From contig NZ_JOEQ01000005.1 in NCBI RefSeq assembly GCF_000721075.1, positions 682,001-746,000 on the forward strand: a stretch of DNA of 64,000 nt, given 5' to 3'. Within the stretch, counting starts at the first letter, position 1. Each line of letters opens with the position of its first letter. The stretch is from Streptosporangium amethystogenes. Its GTDB lineage: Bacteria > Actinomycetota > Actinomycetes > Streptosporangiales > Streptosporangiaceae. A model generated the notes under the pieces. It had not been told where the DNA came from and did no database searches. It worked only from the letters and a program-made list of their open reading frames with translations. The position numbers and the translations under genes were made by a program. Positions 17,901 to 24,682 of this stretch are shown in pieces.

Positions 17901-18946
17901 GGATCGCCACCCACTCCGGTGACGGCTCGGTGAAGCTCTGGAACGAGGACAGGATAGAAGGAGCGACCCTCACCGTTCCCATCGAGACCAGTCACTACGG
18001 CGCGGTCTCGCCGGACAAGACGTGGCTGGCCGTCTGGTCCGGTGATCACATGATCCGGATACGCGGAGCCGGTGGCCGCAGGAGGGCCATTCCGACGGGG
18101 CACACCGGGCGTGTGCGGGGAGTGGCGATCGCCCCCGACAGCACCTGGCTGGCCACCTGGTCGGCCGACAGGACCGTACGGCTCTGGGGTGCGGGCGGCA
18201 GCAGGAGGGCGGTGCTGACCGGTCACACCGGGCCGGTACGCGAGGTGGTGATCGCCCCCGACAGCACCTGGCTGGCCACCTGCTCCGAGGACGGCACCGC
18301 GCGTATCTGGTGGGCCGACGGCACCGAGCGGGCGGTGCTGGTCGCGAACATCCGGGCGACCGCGCACATCCTCATCTCACCGGACGGCGCCTGGCTCGCG
18401 ACCCTGTCCATCTACGGAAAAATCCAACTCTGGAAACCGGACGGCAGCAGGTACGCCACCCTGAGAAGCAGGGTGGAGGCCATAGGCGAGATCACCGTCG
18501 CCCCCAACGGCAGGTGGTTCGCCATCGTCTCGGTCAACGGAACGGCGGGCCTGTGGGGAGCCGACGGAAAGGCGCGGGCCTCGCTCAAGGGATGTCCGGG
18601 AGCGGCCCGGCAGGTGGTGATCGCCCCCGACGGCACCTGGCTGGCCGCCTGCTTCGAGGACGGCACCGCGCGCGTCTGGTCGGCCGGTGGCAGGGATCGG
18701 GCGACGCTGCCCGCGCACTCGGGAAGGATCCGCGGCGTGGCCATCTCCCCGGACAGCAACCTGCTCGCCACCTGCTCGGACGACGGAACCATCCGGCTGT
18801 GGGACAGGTACGGAGAGTCGGCGGGCGCCGGAGCCAGGGTCGACGCCGGCCTCAACTGCCTGGCCTGGTTCCCCAACGGCTTCGGCCTGGCCGCCGGGGG
18901 AGACCAGGGCTTGTACGGCTTCGATCTCTACCCGCCCCCCGCCTGA
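14915..18946 (+). CDS. Membrane-anchored NB-ARC (STAND) ATPase with about 17 WD40 repeats
   Basis: This 1343-residue protein starts with TTG behind GAGGTGATC; an ATG ten codons in is possible. Two membrane helices (about 12-30 and 43-60) are followed by an Apaf-1/NLR-type NB-ARC ATPase: P-loop GIAGAGGFGKTS (111-122), Walker B LLVVDDVW (194-201), VLVTTRLP, GRWPLLLDLV and an MHD-like IHD at 401-403. A helical linker follows. From about residue 583 there are 17-18 WD40 units of about 41 residues with the cores APDGSWLAT and SVRLWESDG. No separate effector domain is visible, so the membrane segment may be effector or anchor. The divergent vWA/solute-binding pair may supply the signal. Confidence 0.88.
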   Translation: MARRTKKFADMATALLVIVGILVGLPIGMAGEYLPETVAENRIAWVAIFGLTAFLTVLPTRLTPELMKSRAHGGLFQVPERRAGWVRRTELDDVVSTLTMRGSGTVGLTTGIAGAGGFGKTSLAVEACHSGEVGKRFKGGVIWVTVGRDRTGVDIAALANDVTEAVTGTRPEFSSPEQAGHRMAEVLAERGQMLLVVDDVWSLSQLSPFLAAAVRSRVLVTTRLPRALPPNAIAMIVDEMAPRVAVQLLSRGLPPMNPGVVNSLMGLTGRWPLLLDLVNARLRDEYGGGVNADVAARRAVERLGRTGPAALDVTIPRRRETAVRVTVEHSLEALGVFDRARFLELGVFPQDADIPVGIVELLWRATAGLTPEQTERLCARLHDLSLISRHETEGEVPSVTIHDVIRAHLRSEYGLGRERVEAVNRDFLDGARNLIPDDDLAADAEWWRLPREVPYLWDHLLFHLAEGRRHRELESLLHDVRWFVTRIRAFGVAAAESDLMLSTSRSVAGIRQLIARSAHLLTPFESDAVSTANLLARLYAFPPMRASIERYSQETETPFLRARWPLPDIGATCLLGTLTSTTKRLRDVSITPDGSRFVVHGHDGVQIWKTDGTTRTTLATHRKPVHEVAAAPDGSWLATRSGRRRVQVWGIDGTQRAILENGVGRLAGMVAAPDASWLATLSTRGRVVLWNAEGSRRAVLKSGVGRLAGMVAAPDASWLATFSTRGRVALWTPEGRKQLTLRSPVRVRTKPRTLRDTLLMRGWNQENEKVSGRNRPIREVSKMAVSPDGGWLATLSGDGSVRLWGVGGDERAVLTGHIGAAPGIRIAPDGSWLVTWTSTGSVRLWESDGRQRAVLSGHAGVVRQVVIAPDGSWLATLSEDRSVRLWESDGRQRAVLSGHAGVVRQVVIAPDSSWLATLSGEQSVRLWESDGSERAALSGHAGVVRQVVIAPDSSWLAVCSQDGEIRIWQSERSGRQSRRGRTGMVHEVTISPEGNWIATHSGDGSVKLWNEDRIEGATLTVPIETSHYGAVSPDKTWLAVWSGDHMIRIRGAGGRRRAIPTGHTGRVRGVAIAPDSTWLATWSADRTVRLWGAGGSRRAVLTGHTGPVREVVIAPDSTWLATCSEDGTARIWWADGTERAVLVANIRATAHILISPDGAWLATLSIYGKIQLWKPDGSRYATLRSRVEAIGEITVAPNGRWFAIVSVNGTAGLWGADGKARASLKGCPGAARQVVIAPDGTWLAACFEDGTARVWSAGGRDRATLPAHSGRIRGVAISPDSNLLATCSDDGTIRLWDRYGESAGAGARVDAGLNCLAWFPNGFGLAAGGDQGLYGFDLYPPPA
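17447..17815 (+). repeat. Three near-identical 123-base WD40 units
   Basis: The unit containing CCGGGCATGCCGGGGTGGTG recurs with a 123-base period near 17478, 17601 and 17724. Copies 1 and 2 are almost identical; copy 3 differs at scattered bases. Other WD40 units of the same gene are much more diverged. This points to recent internal duplication or gene conversion. Confidence 0.85.
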
Positions 18947-19003
18947 ACCGAAGGCGGAGGCGTGCGGAGCCAAGCCTGAAGGGTCTGAGAATCGCGGGAG
19001 AGG

Positions 19004-19405
19004 TCACTCGCCCCAGAAGGCGTCGACCTCGTACTGGTCCCGGCTGTGCAGCCACGACTCGGCGATCTTGCCGTCGCGCATCGTGATGACGTGGGCCAGG
19101 TTGTTCTCCAGCGGAACCGATCGGTCGGACCGGGTCGCTGTGTACGTGGCGAGCGCGACGGCCGCCTTGTCGTCGGCCAGCACCCGGTGGACATCGATCC
19201 GCAGTGTTCCCTGGCTGAGCGTGGCCGCCTTGACCACGAAGCCGATCACGGCCTCCCGGCCCTCGTAGGTGCCGGTGTTCGTGCTCCGGCCGGGGACGTG
19301 CAGCACCGAGTCGTCGGTCAGGAGCGCCATCGCGCCGTCCAGGTCCCCCTTGTCGAGCGCCTCGTAGAAGTCCCTCACGGTCTGGGCGTTGCGCTGAGCG
19401 GACAT
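19004..19405 (-). CDS. SnoaL-like / NTF2-fold protein
   Basis: This 133-residue protein starts at the ATG behind AAGGAGGATC. The sequence fits the NTF2-like fold: QTVRDFYEALDKGDLDGAMALL, DDSVLHVPGRSTNTGTYEGR and VITMRDGKIAESWLHSRDQY, the last being the usual C-terminal strand pair. Members include ketosteroid isomerase-like and SnoaL cyclase-like enzymes, and the reaction here is unknown. It is divergent from a MarR regulator across two repeated operator-like sites and is the likely regulatory target. Confidence 0.86.
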   Translation of the reverse strand: MSAQRNAQTVRDFYEALDKGDLDGAMALLTDDSVLHVPGRSTNTGTYEGREAVIGFVVKAATLSQGTLRIDVHRVLADDKAAVALATYTATRSDRSVPLENNLAHVITMRDGKIAESWLHSRDQYEVDAFWGE

Positions 19406-19421
19406 GCGATCCTCCTTAATT

Positions 19422-19469
19422 TGTTTCGACATGAAAATAGTTGCACGATACTGTTTCGATGTCAAAATA
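19422..19469. promoter_or_regulatory. Paired MarR operator-like repeats
   Basis: TGTTTCGACATGAAAATA (19422-19439) and TGTTTCGATGTCAAAATA (19452-19469) match at 15 of 18 positions and are exactly 30 bases apart. They lie between the divergent SnoaL-like and MarR genes. Each contains a partial dyad (TTTC...GAAA). This fits two MarR dimers on one DNA face controlling both genes. Confidence 0.6.
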
Positions 19470-19474
19470 AGCGA

Positions 19475-19969
19475 GTGACCGATCCAGACCTCCCCGTACG
19501 CCAGATGATCGAGGAATGGGCCGCCAGGCGGCCCGATGTCGACCCTCGCCCCATGGCCCTCTTCGGCCGGTTGACCAGGGCGGACACGCTGGCCAACGCC
19601 GCCATCGCGGCGACCCTGCGACCGCACGGGCTCAGCAGGGGCGAGTTCGACGTGCTCGCGACGCTGTACCGGGGCGGAGAGGAGTTGTCGGCGGGCGCAC
19701 TGGCCGGGGCGCTACTCCTCTCGCCGGCCGCCACCACCAACCGTCTCGACCGGCTGCAGGCGGCCGGGCTGCTGACCCGCTCTCCCGACCCGGCCGACGG
19801 CCGCAGCGTCCGTGTGGGGTTGACCAACGCGGGCCGCGAACTGCTCGAACGGAGCGTCGAGGACCATCTCCAAGGGCTGGGAACGCTCCTCCACGGCCTC
19901 TCGGACGACGAGCGCGAGCGGCTTTCCGATCTCCTCGCCCGGCTCCTGGAGAGCATAGCGGTCTCCTGA
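19475..19969 (+). CDS. MarR family transcriptional regulator
   Basis: This 164-residue protein starts with GTG; the ribosome site is weak. It has the MarR helical dimer region followed by the winged helix: GLSRGEFDVLATLYRGGEEL, then LLLSPAATTNRLDRLQAAGL and DPADGRSVRVGLTNAGREL, the conserved D-x-R wing. It presumably represses itself and the divergent SnoaL-like gene, with a small phenolic or oxidant ligand as in other MarR proteins; the inducer is unknown. Confidence 0.9.
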   Translation: MTDPDLPVRQMIEEWAARRPDVDPRPMALFGRLTRADTLANAAIAATLRPHGLSRGEFDVLATLYRGGEELSAGALAGALLLSPAATTNRLDRLQAAGLLTRSPDPADGRSVRVGLTNAGRELLERSVEDHLQGLGTLLHGLSDDERERLSDLLARLLESIAVS

Positions 19970-20139
19970 GGGCGACCTGATGGGATCTCGCGGTGTTTGG
20001 ACACTGTCTGAAGTGCGCCGATGGGGTGGGGTGGGGTGCGATGTCACCGGCGGCGTCACCAAACTCTGGAGCCAGCGATCGGCCTGCCCCCAACACTTCA
20101 GCCGTAGATCGTAGCGATCTGGATGAGTATCGTCGCCAT

Positions 20140-20661
20140 ATGCCCGAACTGATCGCGCCCACCACGCGCTTGCACTCCGCCTGGCTTGAGGCGCATCACG
20201 AGTGGGGGCCCGGCCTCCACGAGGACGGATTCGGGCTGGGGCCGTCCGACGAGGTCGACTCGCCAGACGGATTCGCGGCCTGGGTGGCGCGGCTGGCTGA
20301 GGGGTTCGATCCAGCGAAGCCGCTGGAGGCCGGCCGAACGAGTTGCGTGTATCGGTGGATCGTCGAGGGCGATCGGGTACATGGCGGGATCACGCTGCGG
20401 CACGGGCTCAACGACTACGTGCTGCAGTTTGGCCACATCGGGTACGGTATCCGGCCGTCTTCGCGTCAGCGTGGACTGGCCGCCTGGGCACTGGGCCGGA
20501 TGCTCGACGAGGCACGGGCGCTCGGTCTGGACCGGGTGCTGATCGTCTGTGAAGTCGACAACCTCGCCTCGGTGAAGACGATCGAGCACAACGGGGGCGG
20601 CCTCGAAGGCGTACAGGACACCGAATACGGTCCCGCACGGCGCTACTGGATCAAGATCTAG
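20140..20661 (+). CDS. GNAT family N-acetyltransferase
   Basis: This 173-residue protein starts at ATG 20140, giving MPELIAPTTRLHSAWLEAH, the usual beginning of this subfamily. In-frame starts at 20041 and 19993 would add residues with no domain, and none has a strong ribosome site. The acetyl-CoA loop is IGYGIRPSSRQRGLAAWAL (R-x-x-G-like), followed by ALGLDRVLIVCEVDNLASVK with the N-A-S-x-K of the C-terminal GNAT helix. The substrate is unknown. It is not obviously linked to its neighbours. Confidence 0.85.
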   Translation: MPELIAPTTRLHSAWLEAHHEWGPGLHEDGFGLGPSDEVDSPDGFAAWVARLAEGFDPAKPLEAGRTSCVYRWIVEGDRVHGGITLRHGLNDYVLQFGHIGYGIRPSSRQRGLAAWALGRMLDEARALGLDRVLIVCEVDNLASVKTIEHNGGGLEGVQDTEYGPARRYWIKI

Positions 20662-20805
20662 TTTGTGATCGTGCCAACGGGGGCCGGCCCGGAGACGGAT
20701 GCGCCCACCGCTGGTACGACTGGGCGCCGGAGGTCAGCACCACCGCAGACCCGGCGGGCAGCCCGCATGTCATGTAATGGAGTGTCCGCTTCTAAGCTTC
20801 AAGAT

Positions 20806-21426
20806 GTGACGAAATACCTTGATATGCATCCGGAAGATCCGCAGCCCCGGCTGATCGGCCAGGTGGTCGAGCTTCTGCGTGCGGACGGGCTGATCGCGTA
20901 TCCGACGGACTCGTGCTACGCGCTGGGGTGCCGCCTTGGCAACAAGGAGGGCGTCGATCGGATCAGGGAGATCCGCCACCTGGGCAGTGACCATCACTTC
21001 ACCCTGGTCTGTAGGGATTTCGCCCAGTTCGGCCAGTTCGTGCATATGAGCAATGCGCTGTTCCGCTCGGTCAAGGCGGCGACCCCCGGCGGATACACGT
21101 TCATCCTGCCCGCGACCAAGGAGGTGCCGCGGCGCTTGCTGCACCCCCGGAAGAAGACGGTCGGCGTCCGGATCCCCGACCACGTCGTCACGCAGGCGCT
21201 GCTGGCCGAACTCGGCGAACCGCTGTTGTCGAGCACCCTGCTGCTGCCCGATGAGACCGAGCCCCTGACGCAGGGCTGGGAGATCAAGGAGAGGCTCGAT
21301 CACGCGGTGGACGCCGTCATCGACTCCGGCGAGTGCGGCGCCACCCCGACGACGGTCGTCGACCTCTCGCAGGGCGAGCCGGAGATCCTCCGCCGGGGCA
21401 CCGGAGACCCGTCCCTCTTCGAGTAA
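20806..21426 (+). CDS. YciO-type Sua5/YrdC-family protein (threonylcarbamoyl-AMP synthase-like)
   Basis: This 206-residue protein starts at GTG 20806, giving MTKYLDMHPEDPQPRLIGQ, which matches the N-terminus of YciO-type family members. AYPTDSCYALGCRLGNKEGV and GYTFILPATKEVPRRLLHPR carry the family's nucleotide and threonine pocket residues, and the end is PTTVVDLSQGEPEILRRGTG. YrdC/Sua5 proteins make threonylcarbamoyl-AMP for tRNA t6A; the YciO branch has weaker or unclear activity. The upstream ATG at 20770 was rejected because it would add 12 unconserved residues. Confidence 0.85.
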   Translation: MTKYLDMHPEDPQPRLIGQVVELLRADGLIAYPTDSCYALGCRLGNKEGVDRIREIRHLGSDHHFTLVCRDFAQFGQFVHMSNALFRSVKAATPGGYTFILPATKEVPRRLLHPRKKTVGVRIPDHVVTQALLAELGEPLLSSTLLLPDETEPLTQGWEIKERLDHAVDAVIDSGECGATPTTVVDLSQGEPEILRRGTGDPSLFE

Positions 21427-21728
21427 GGCGACCGACACCACTCATGGCGGGTCTGGCGCGTCCACCCGGCGAGTTCGCCAGGTGGACGCGCTGCCGGACG
21501 AAGACGGCGCAGCACGATGACAGGGCCTCGGCGAGTTCTCGCCCCAACCCGTTTGGCTCCTGTGGCGGGCGTGACCGCATCGACCTGTCCTACCTGGTCA
21601 ACGGCCCCGCGCTGCGACCCGAGCCTAGGTGTGAACCGGAACGCCGGGGCCCCGGGTGTCGCGGCGTGGTCGCCGAAATGCGGAGCTGTGCACGGTTGAA
21701 CGTGCGACGCCTCCGCCGGCCAACTTGA
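21427..21728. other. Intergenic region, no gene seen
   Basis: About 300 bases lie between convergent genes. Reading frames are open in places but have no ribosome site or recognisable protein. A GGGGCCCC palindrome near 21650 is the only structure noted. Confidence 0.35.
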
Positions 21729-22103
21729 TCAGATCGGCCGGGGGCCGTGGGTGCCCATACCGGAGACGACCAAGCCGTCGCGGAAGATCAGGACTTCGGC
21801 GGACAGCTGACCTGTCTGATTCTGATAGTTGATCACGACGGTGTCGATGCCGCAACATACCCCGATGACCTCGAATCGCAGGTCGGGGTTGCGGCGCAAG
21901 CCCTCGGCCCAGTAGGCCCGCAACGCCTCGATACCGCGCACGACACCTTCCGACCCTTCGATGATCCGCGCGGCCAGCGGTGACCGGAACACCACGTCAT
22001 CGGAATAACGTCCGGTAATCCGGTCAAGGTCATGAGAGTTCCAGTCCGCGGCCCACTCCTCGGCGAACCGCTGTGCTTCATCGAGATCCACACCGCACTT
22101 CAT
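21729..22103 (-). CDS. SnoaL-like / NTF2-fold protein
   Basis: This 124-residue protein has the NTF2-like pattern AQRFAEEWAADWNSHDLDRI, YSDDVVFRSPLAARIIEG and ALRAYWAEGLRRNPDLRFEV, ending with the strand pair around AEVLIFRDGLVVSGMGTHG. This is the polyketide cyclase-like / nuclear transport factor 2 family, with no specific reaction known. The start is ATG 22103, with GTG 22091 as an alternative; both have weak ribosome sites. It is divergent from the ECF sigma gene across a 465-base gap. Confidence 0.82.
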   Translation of the reverse strand: MKCGVDLDEAQRFAEEWAADWNSHDLDRITGRYSDDVVFRSPLAARIIEGSEGVVRGIEALRAYWAEGLRRNPDLRFEVIGVCCGIDTVVINYQNQTGQLSAEVLIFRDGLVVSGMGTHGPRPI

Positions 22104-22498
22104 ACCAGTTTGCCGCCGTTAATGTTGCGCGGAGAACCGTAGCCCGCACGATGACTTGGCGGGCCGTAATCCTCAATCACGTTGCGTGACAATCTCCAGC
22201 TCCCGGGCGCCCCGGCCATCGGCTTGGATCGATGTCCGAAAAAGACTGTTACATACTGTTCGCGGGTTGTGTTGTGGTACGAGAAGTGAATGATGAATGG
22301 CTAGAGGGTTCGCTTGTGGAATGTTTTTCATTCTTGCCCTGCAGCACCTTCCGGAGGGACGGCTGCGGCCAGGCCGAAGTGTGCCGGTCAACGGTGCCGG
22401 CCTAACCGGAATTCCGGTCGGCGCGTTCGACAGTGGACGCCTGGCGTGCGGTGGTAAAGGCGGCCACCACCGGTGCGGGTGGTGGAGTCGGCGGAATA

Positions 22499-22525
22499 TG
22501 TCACTTCTCGAACGTCCGGGGCGTC
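22499..22525 (+). promoter_or_regulatory. ECF41-type promoter upstream of its own sigma gene
   Basis: TGTCAC at 22499-22504 and CGTC at 22522-22525 are separated by 17 bases, matching as I recall it the promoter consensus of ECF41 sigma factors (TGTCACA, then CGTC). It lies 44 bases before the GTG of an ECF41-like sigma gene, which suggests autoregulation. The rest of the 22104-22568 gap has no gene. Confidence 0.6.
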
Positions 22526-22568
22526 TACATGAGTAGGGGAACCCGACAACGAGGAGGGTAAAGCCGCA

Positions 22569-23486
22569 GTGACTGATGCGGATGCCAGGTCGGTCGCAGA
22601 CTTCGAGAAGAACCGGAAGCTGCTGTTCAAAGTGGCATACCGGGTGCTGGGCAGCGTGGCCGACGCCGAGGACGTCGTTCAGGAGTCATGGCTGCGATGG
22701 AGCCGCGTCGACCACTCCCGGGTCAGCGATCCACAGTCCTTCCTCATTCAGGTCTCGACCCGGCTCGCTCTCGATCGGTTGCGACGGGCCAAGGCCAGCC
22801 GGGAGGCCTACGTGGGACCGTGGCTGCCCGAACCGCTGCCGACCGGGCCGGAGATCGGAGAGGGCGCCGAGACGGCCGACTCGGTTTCCATGGCCATGCT
22901 GGTGGTGTTGGAGACCCTCTCCCCGCTGGAGCGAGTCGTCTTCGTGCTGCGCGAGGCGTTCGAGTTCTCCTTCGCCGACATCGGGGCCGTGCTCAATCGT
23001 TCCGAGCCCGCGGTCCGGCAGATCGCCCGCCGTGCTCGCGCGCACGTGCGTGAGCGACAGCCCCGGTTCCGCTACGACCGCAAGGTCCGCATGCAGGTCA
23101 CCGAGCGCTTCCTGGCCGCGTGCCTGGGCGGCGACATTGACGGGCTGCTCGACCTGCTCGCCCCCGAGGTCACGCTGTGGAGCGACGGGAACGGCCTGCG
23201 CGGCGTGCCCCGGACCTCGGTACGGGGGGCACAGAAGGTCAGTCGCCTGCTGATCCATGGCATCCAGAAGGTGGTGCGGCCGTCGGCCGGGGCGTCGCCG
23301 GGCGAACGCGGCGTCGGCGGCGGATCCATCGTGGACGTCAACGGAGGTCCCGCCGCGCTCATCGTCGCCGCAGGTGAGACGATCGCCGTCGTCGTGGTCG
23401 ATCTGGATCCGGTCACCGACCGCATCACGCAGATCTGGATCATCGCCAACCAGGACAAGCTGGGGGGTGTCGAAGGGGAGCGGTGA
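22569..23486 (+). CDS. ECF41-type (SigJ-like) RNA polymerase sigma factor
   Basis: This 305-residue protein starts with GTG behind GAGGAGG. Region 2 is KLLFKVAYRVLGSVADAEDV...QESWLRW and region 4 is LSPLERVVFVLREAFEFSFA with SEPAVRQIARRARAHV. A C-terminal SnoaL/NTF2-like domain of about 130 residues follows, starting near TERFLAACLGGDIDGLLDLL. The fused domain replaces an anti-sigma factor and modulates activity in ECF41. ECF41 genes usually adjoin a carboxymuconolactone decarboxylase, oxidoreductase or epimerase target; none is next to this one. Confidence 0.92.
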   Translation: MTDADARSVADFEKNRKLLFKVAYRVLGSVADAEDVVQESWLRWSRVDHSRVSDPQSFLIQVSTRLALDRLRRAKASREAYVGPWLPEPLPTGPEIGEGAETADSVSMAMLVVLETLSPLERVVFVLREAFEFSFADIGAVLNRSEPAVRQIARRARAHVRERQPRFRYDRKVRMQVTERFLAACLGGDIDGLLDLLAPEVTLWSDGNGLRGVPRTSVRGAQKVSRLLIHGIQKVVRPSAGASPGERGVGGGSIVDVNGGPAALIVAAGETIAVVVVDLDPVTDRITQIWIIANQDKLGGVEGER

Positions 23487-23632
23487 CCGGACCCTGGAGA
23501 GGCGGATCTCTTCGGAGCCGGTGACGAACCCGTGCGGTCCCGCGCGGTGGGACACCGTGGTCCGCTGTGCGGTGCGAGACGCGGGCAGCGTCGCGGACCC
23601 GCCGGAGGAACACGTTCCGCAGTTCCGCCTTC

Positions 23633-24169
23633 TCAGCGCGGCTGGTCCGGAACCGAGCCCGGGATGACCTCGGCGGGACGGATCTCGCCGAACAGCTTGA
23701 GCGTCGCCGGGCGCAGCCGCTTCTGCGCCTCGGCAGGCCAGCGCAGAATCAGGGAGGAGAACACCGTCTCCAATATGATCTTCAGATAGGAGCGGCCCGA
23801 GCGGCCGACGGGGATCTCGGTGCACAGACCGGACACGGTCGTGAAGGCCTCCTGCCGGCCGAGCCGCAGCCGTGCCTGCCCGTCGACCCCGTTCGAGGAC
23901 GCGTCGGTCACGAGGTCCACCGATTCCCAGAACAGTACCGGCGCCTCGTCACCGCGCAGCCACGCAGGGCAGGACGGCAGCGGTAGTTGCAGCGTGAATC
24001 CCGCCAGTACTCCGCTCGGGCGCAGATAGAAGGAGCCGTGGAAACAGGGCAGCTCGTAAAGGAGCCGCGGACCTTTCGACGTGTTCATCGACAGCGTCCC
24101 CCCGATGGCGTCCATGGGGATCCGCCAGGCACTGGGATCGATGTAGGAGTCGTCTGGAACGGAGACCAA
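23633..24169 (-). CDS. Hypothetical protein, 178 residues
   Basis: I do not recognise this protein. The frame runs from a TTG at 24169 (weak start evidence; an in-frame ATG at IPMDAIGG is an alternative) to 23633. The sequence has alternating strands (LLYELPCFHGSFYLRPSGVL, VLFWESVDLVTDASSNGVDG) and could be a beta-barrel of the YceI/lipocalin kind, but this is weak. The C-terminal stretch LILRWPAEAQKRLRPATLKL is amphipathic. There is no signal peptide. It is divergent from the qcr remnant and convergent with the sigma gene. Confidence 0.55.
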   Translation of the reverse strand: MVSVPDDSYIDPSAWRIPMDAIGGTLSMNTSKGPRLLYELPCFHGSFYLRPSGVLAGFTLQLPLPSCPAWLRGDEAPVLFWESVDLVTDASSNGVDGQARLRLGRQEAFTTVSGLCTEIPVGRSGRSYLKIILETVFSSLILRWPAEAQKRLRPATLKLFGEIRPAEVIPGSVPDQPR

Positions 24170-24251
24170 GAGGATTCACCCCGTTATGCCGTACGGACGC
24201 GGTGCTCGGATTCAAGCTCGGTTACCAAGTAAGACGCACCGCGGAGCGGCG

Positions 24252-24299
24252 ACGTGACATCGCCCGCGGTGCGAGAGGGCGCGTGGGCGCATGTCACGT
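24252..24299. promoter_or_regulatory. Inverted repeat upstream of the qcr remnant
   Basis: ACGTGACAT (24252-24260) and ATGTCACGT (24291-24299) are exact 9-base complements about 30 bases apart. The half-site holds TGTCAC, which also resembles the ECF41 -35, so it could serve a regulator or divergent sigma promoters. It lies between the hypothetical gene and the Rieske remnant. Confidence 0.45.
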
Positions 24300-24364
24300 T
24301 CCGGTGGCGGCGAGCGTCTTTCTTAGAGAGAGATGCCCCCTTCTGAGAGCTGGTGAAGGCACGG

Positions 24365-24682
24365 ATGTCTTTGCAAGGCAAGTTGGCCGGGACGGTCAAC
24401 GGCAGGTTTTCCCAGGTGAGCAGGCATGTTGACGTGGTGCTCGCGACCGGTGGGGACGGCTTTGCCGCCAGCGAGAAGGTCGCCGACACCTTCTCGCGAG
24501 GCGCGAAGGTGAGTGGCGCCAAGGTCGTCCTCGGCCCGGCCGCCCGGCCGCTTCCGCGGTTGCCGATCGCTGTCGACGCCGAGGGCTGTCTCATCGCCGA
24601 GGACGACCTCTCGGTGCCCGTCGGCCCCGGTTACTGGGAGCGCGGTGAGGCCGAGGTCAGGCAGAAGGGAGGTACGGAATGA
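24365..24682 (+). pseudogene. Rieske (qcrA) remnant: C-terminal tail only, coupled to qcrB
   Basis: The frame from ATG 24365 (or GTG 24353) encodes about 105 residues. The last 50, with KVVLGPAARPLPRLPIAVDA and LSVPVGPGYWERGE, match the C-terminus of actinobacterial Rieske subunits. The membrane helices and the cluster ligands (CTHLGC and CPCH boxes) are absent; the first 55 residues resemble no Rieske segment. The stop overlaps the qcrB start as ATGA. It cannot bind an iron-sulfur cluster. It may persist only to couple qcrB translation, or as a small accessory peptide. Confidence 0.7.
24471..24497 (+). other. Perfect hairpin inside the Rieske remnant
   Basis: GCGAGAAGGT and ACCTTCTCGC form a 10-base-pair perfect stem with a 7-base loop. 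It lies near the junction between the unrelated N-terminal stretch and the Rieske tail. It may be an attenuator or a relic of the rearrangement that truncated the gene. Confidence 0.5.

Noticed and set aside
16067..18367. 766-residue reverse-strand repetitive open frame
   Set aside because: Its repeats only mirror the WD40 codons of the forward gene; no protein family features are seen.
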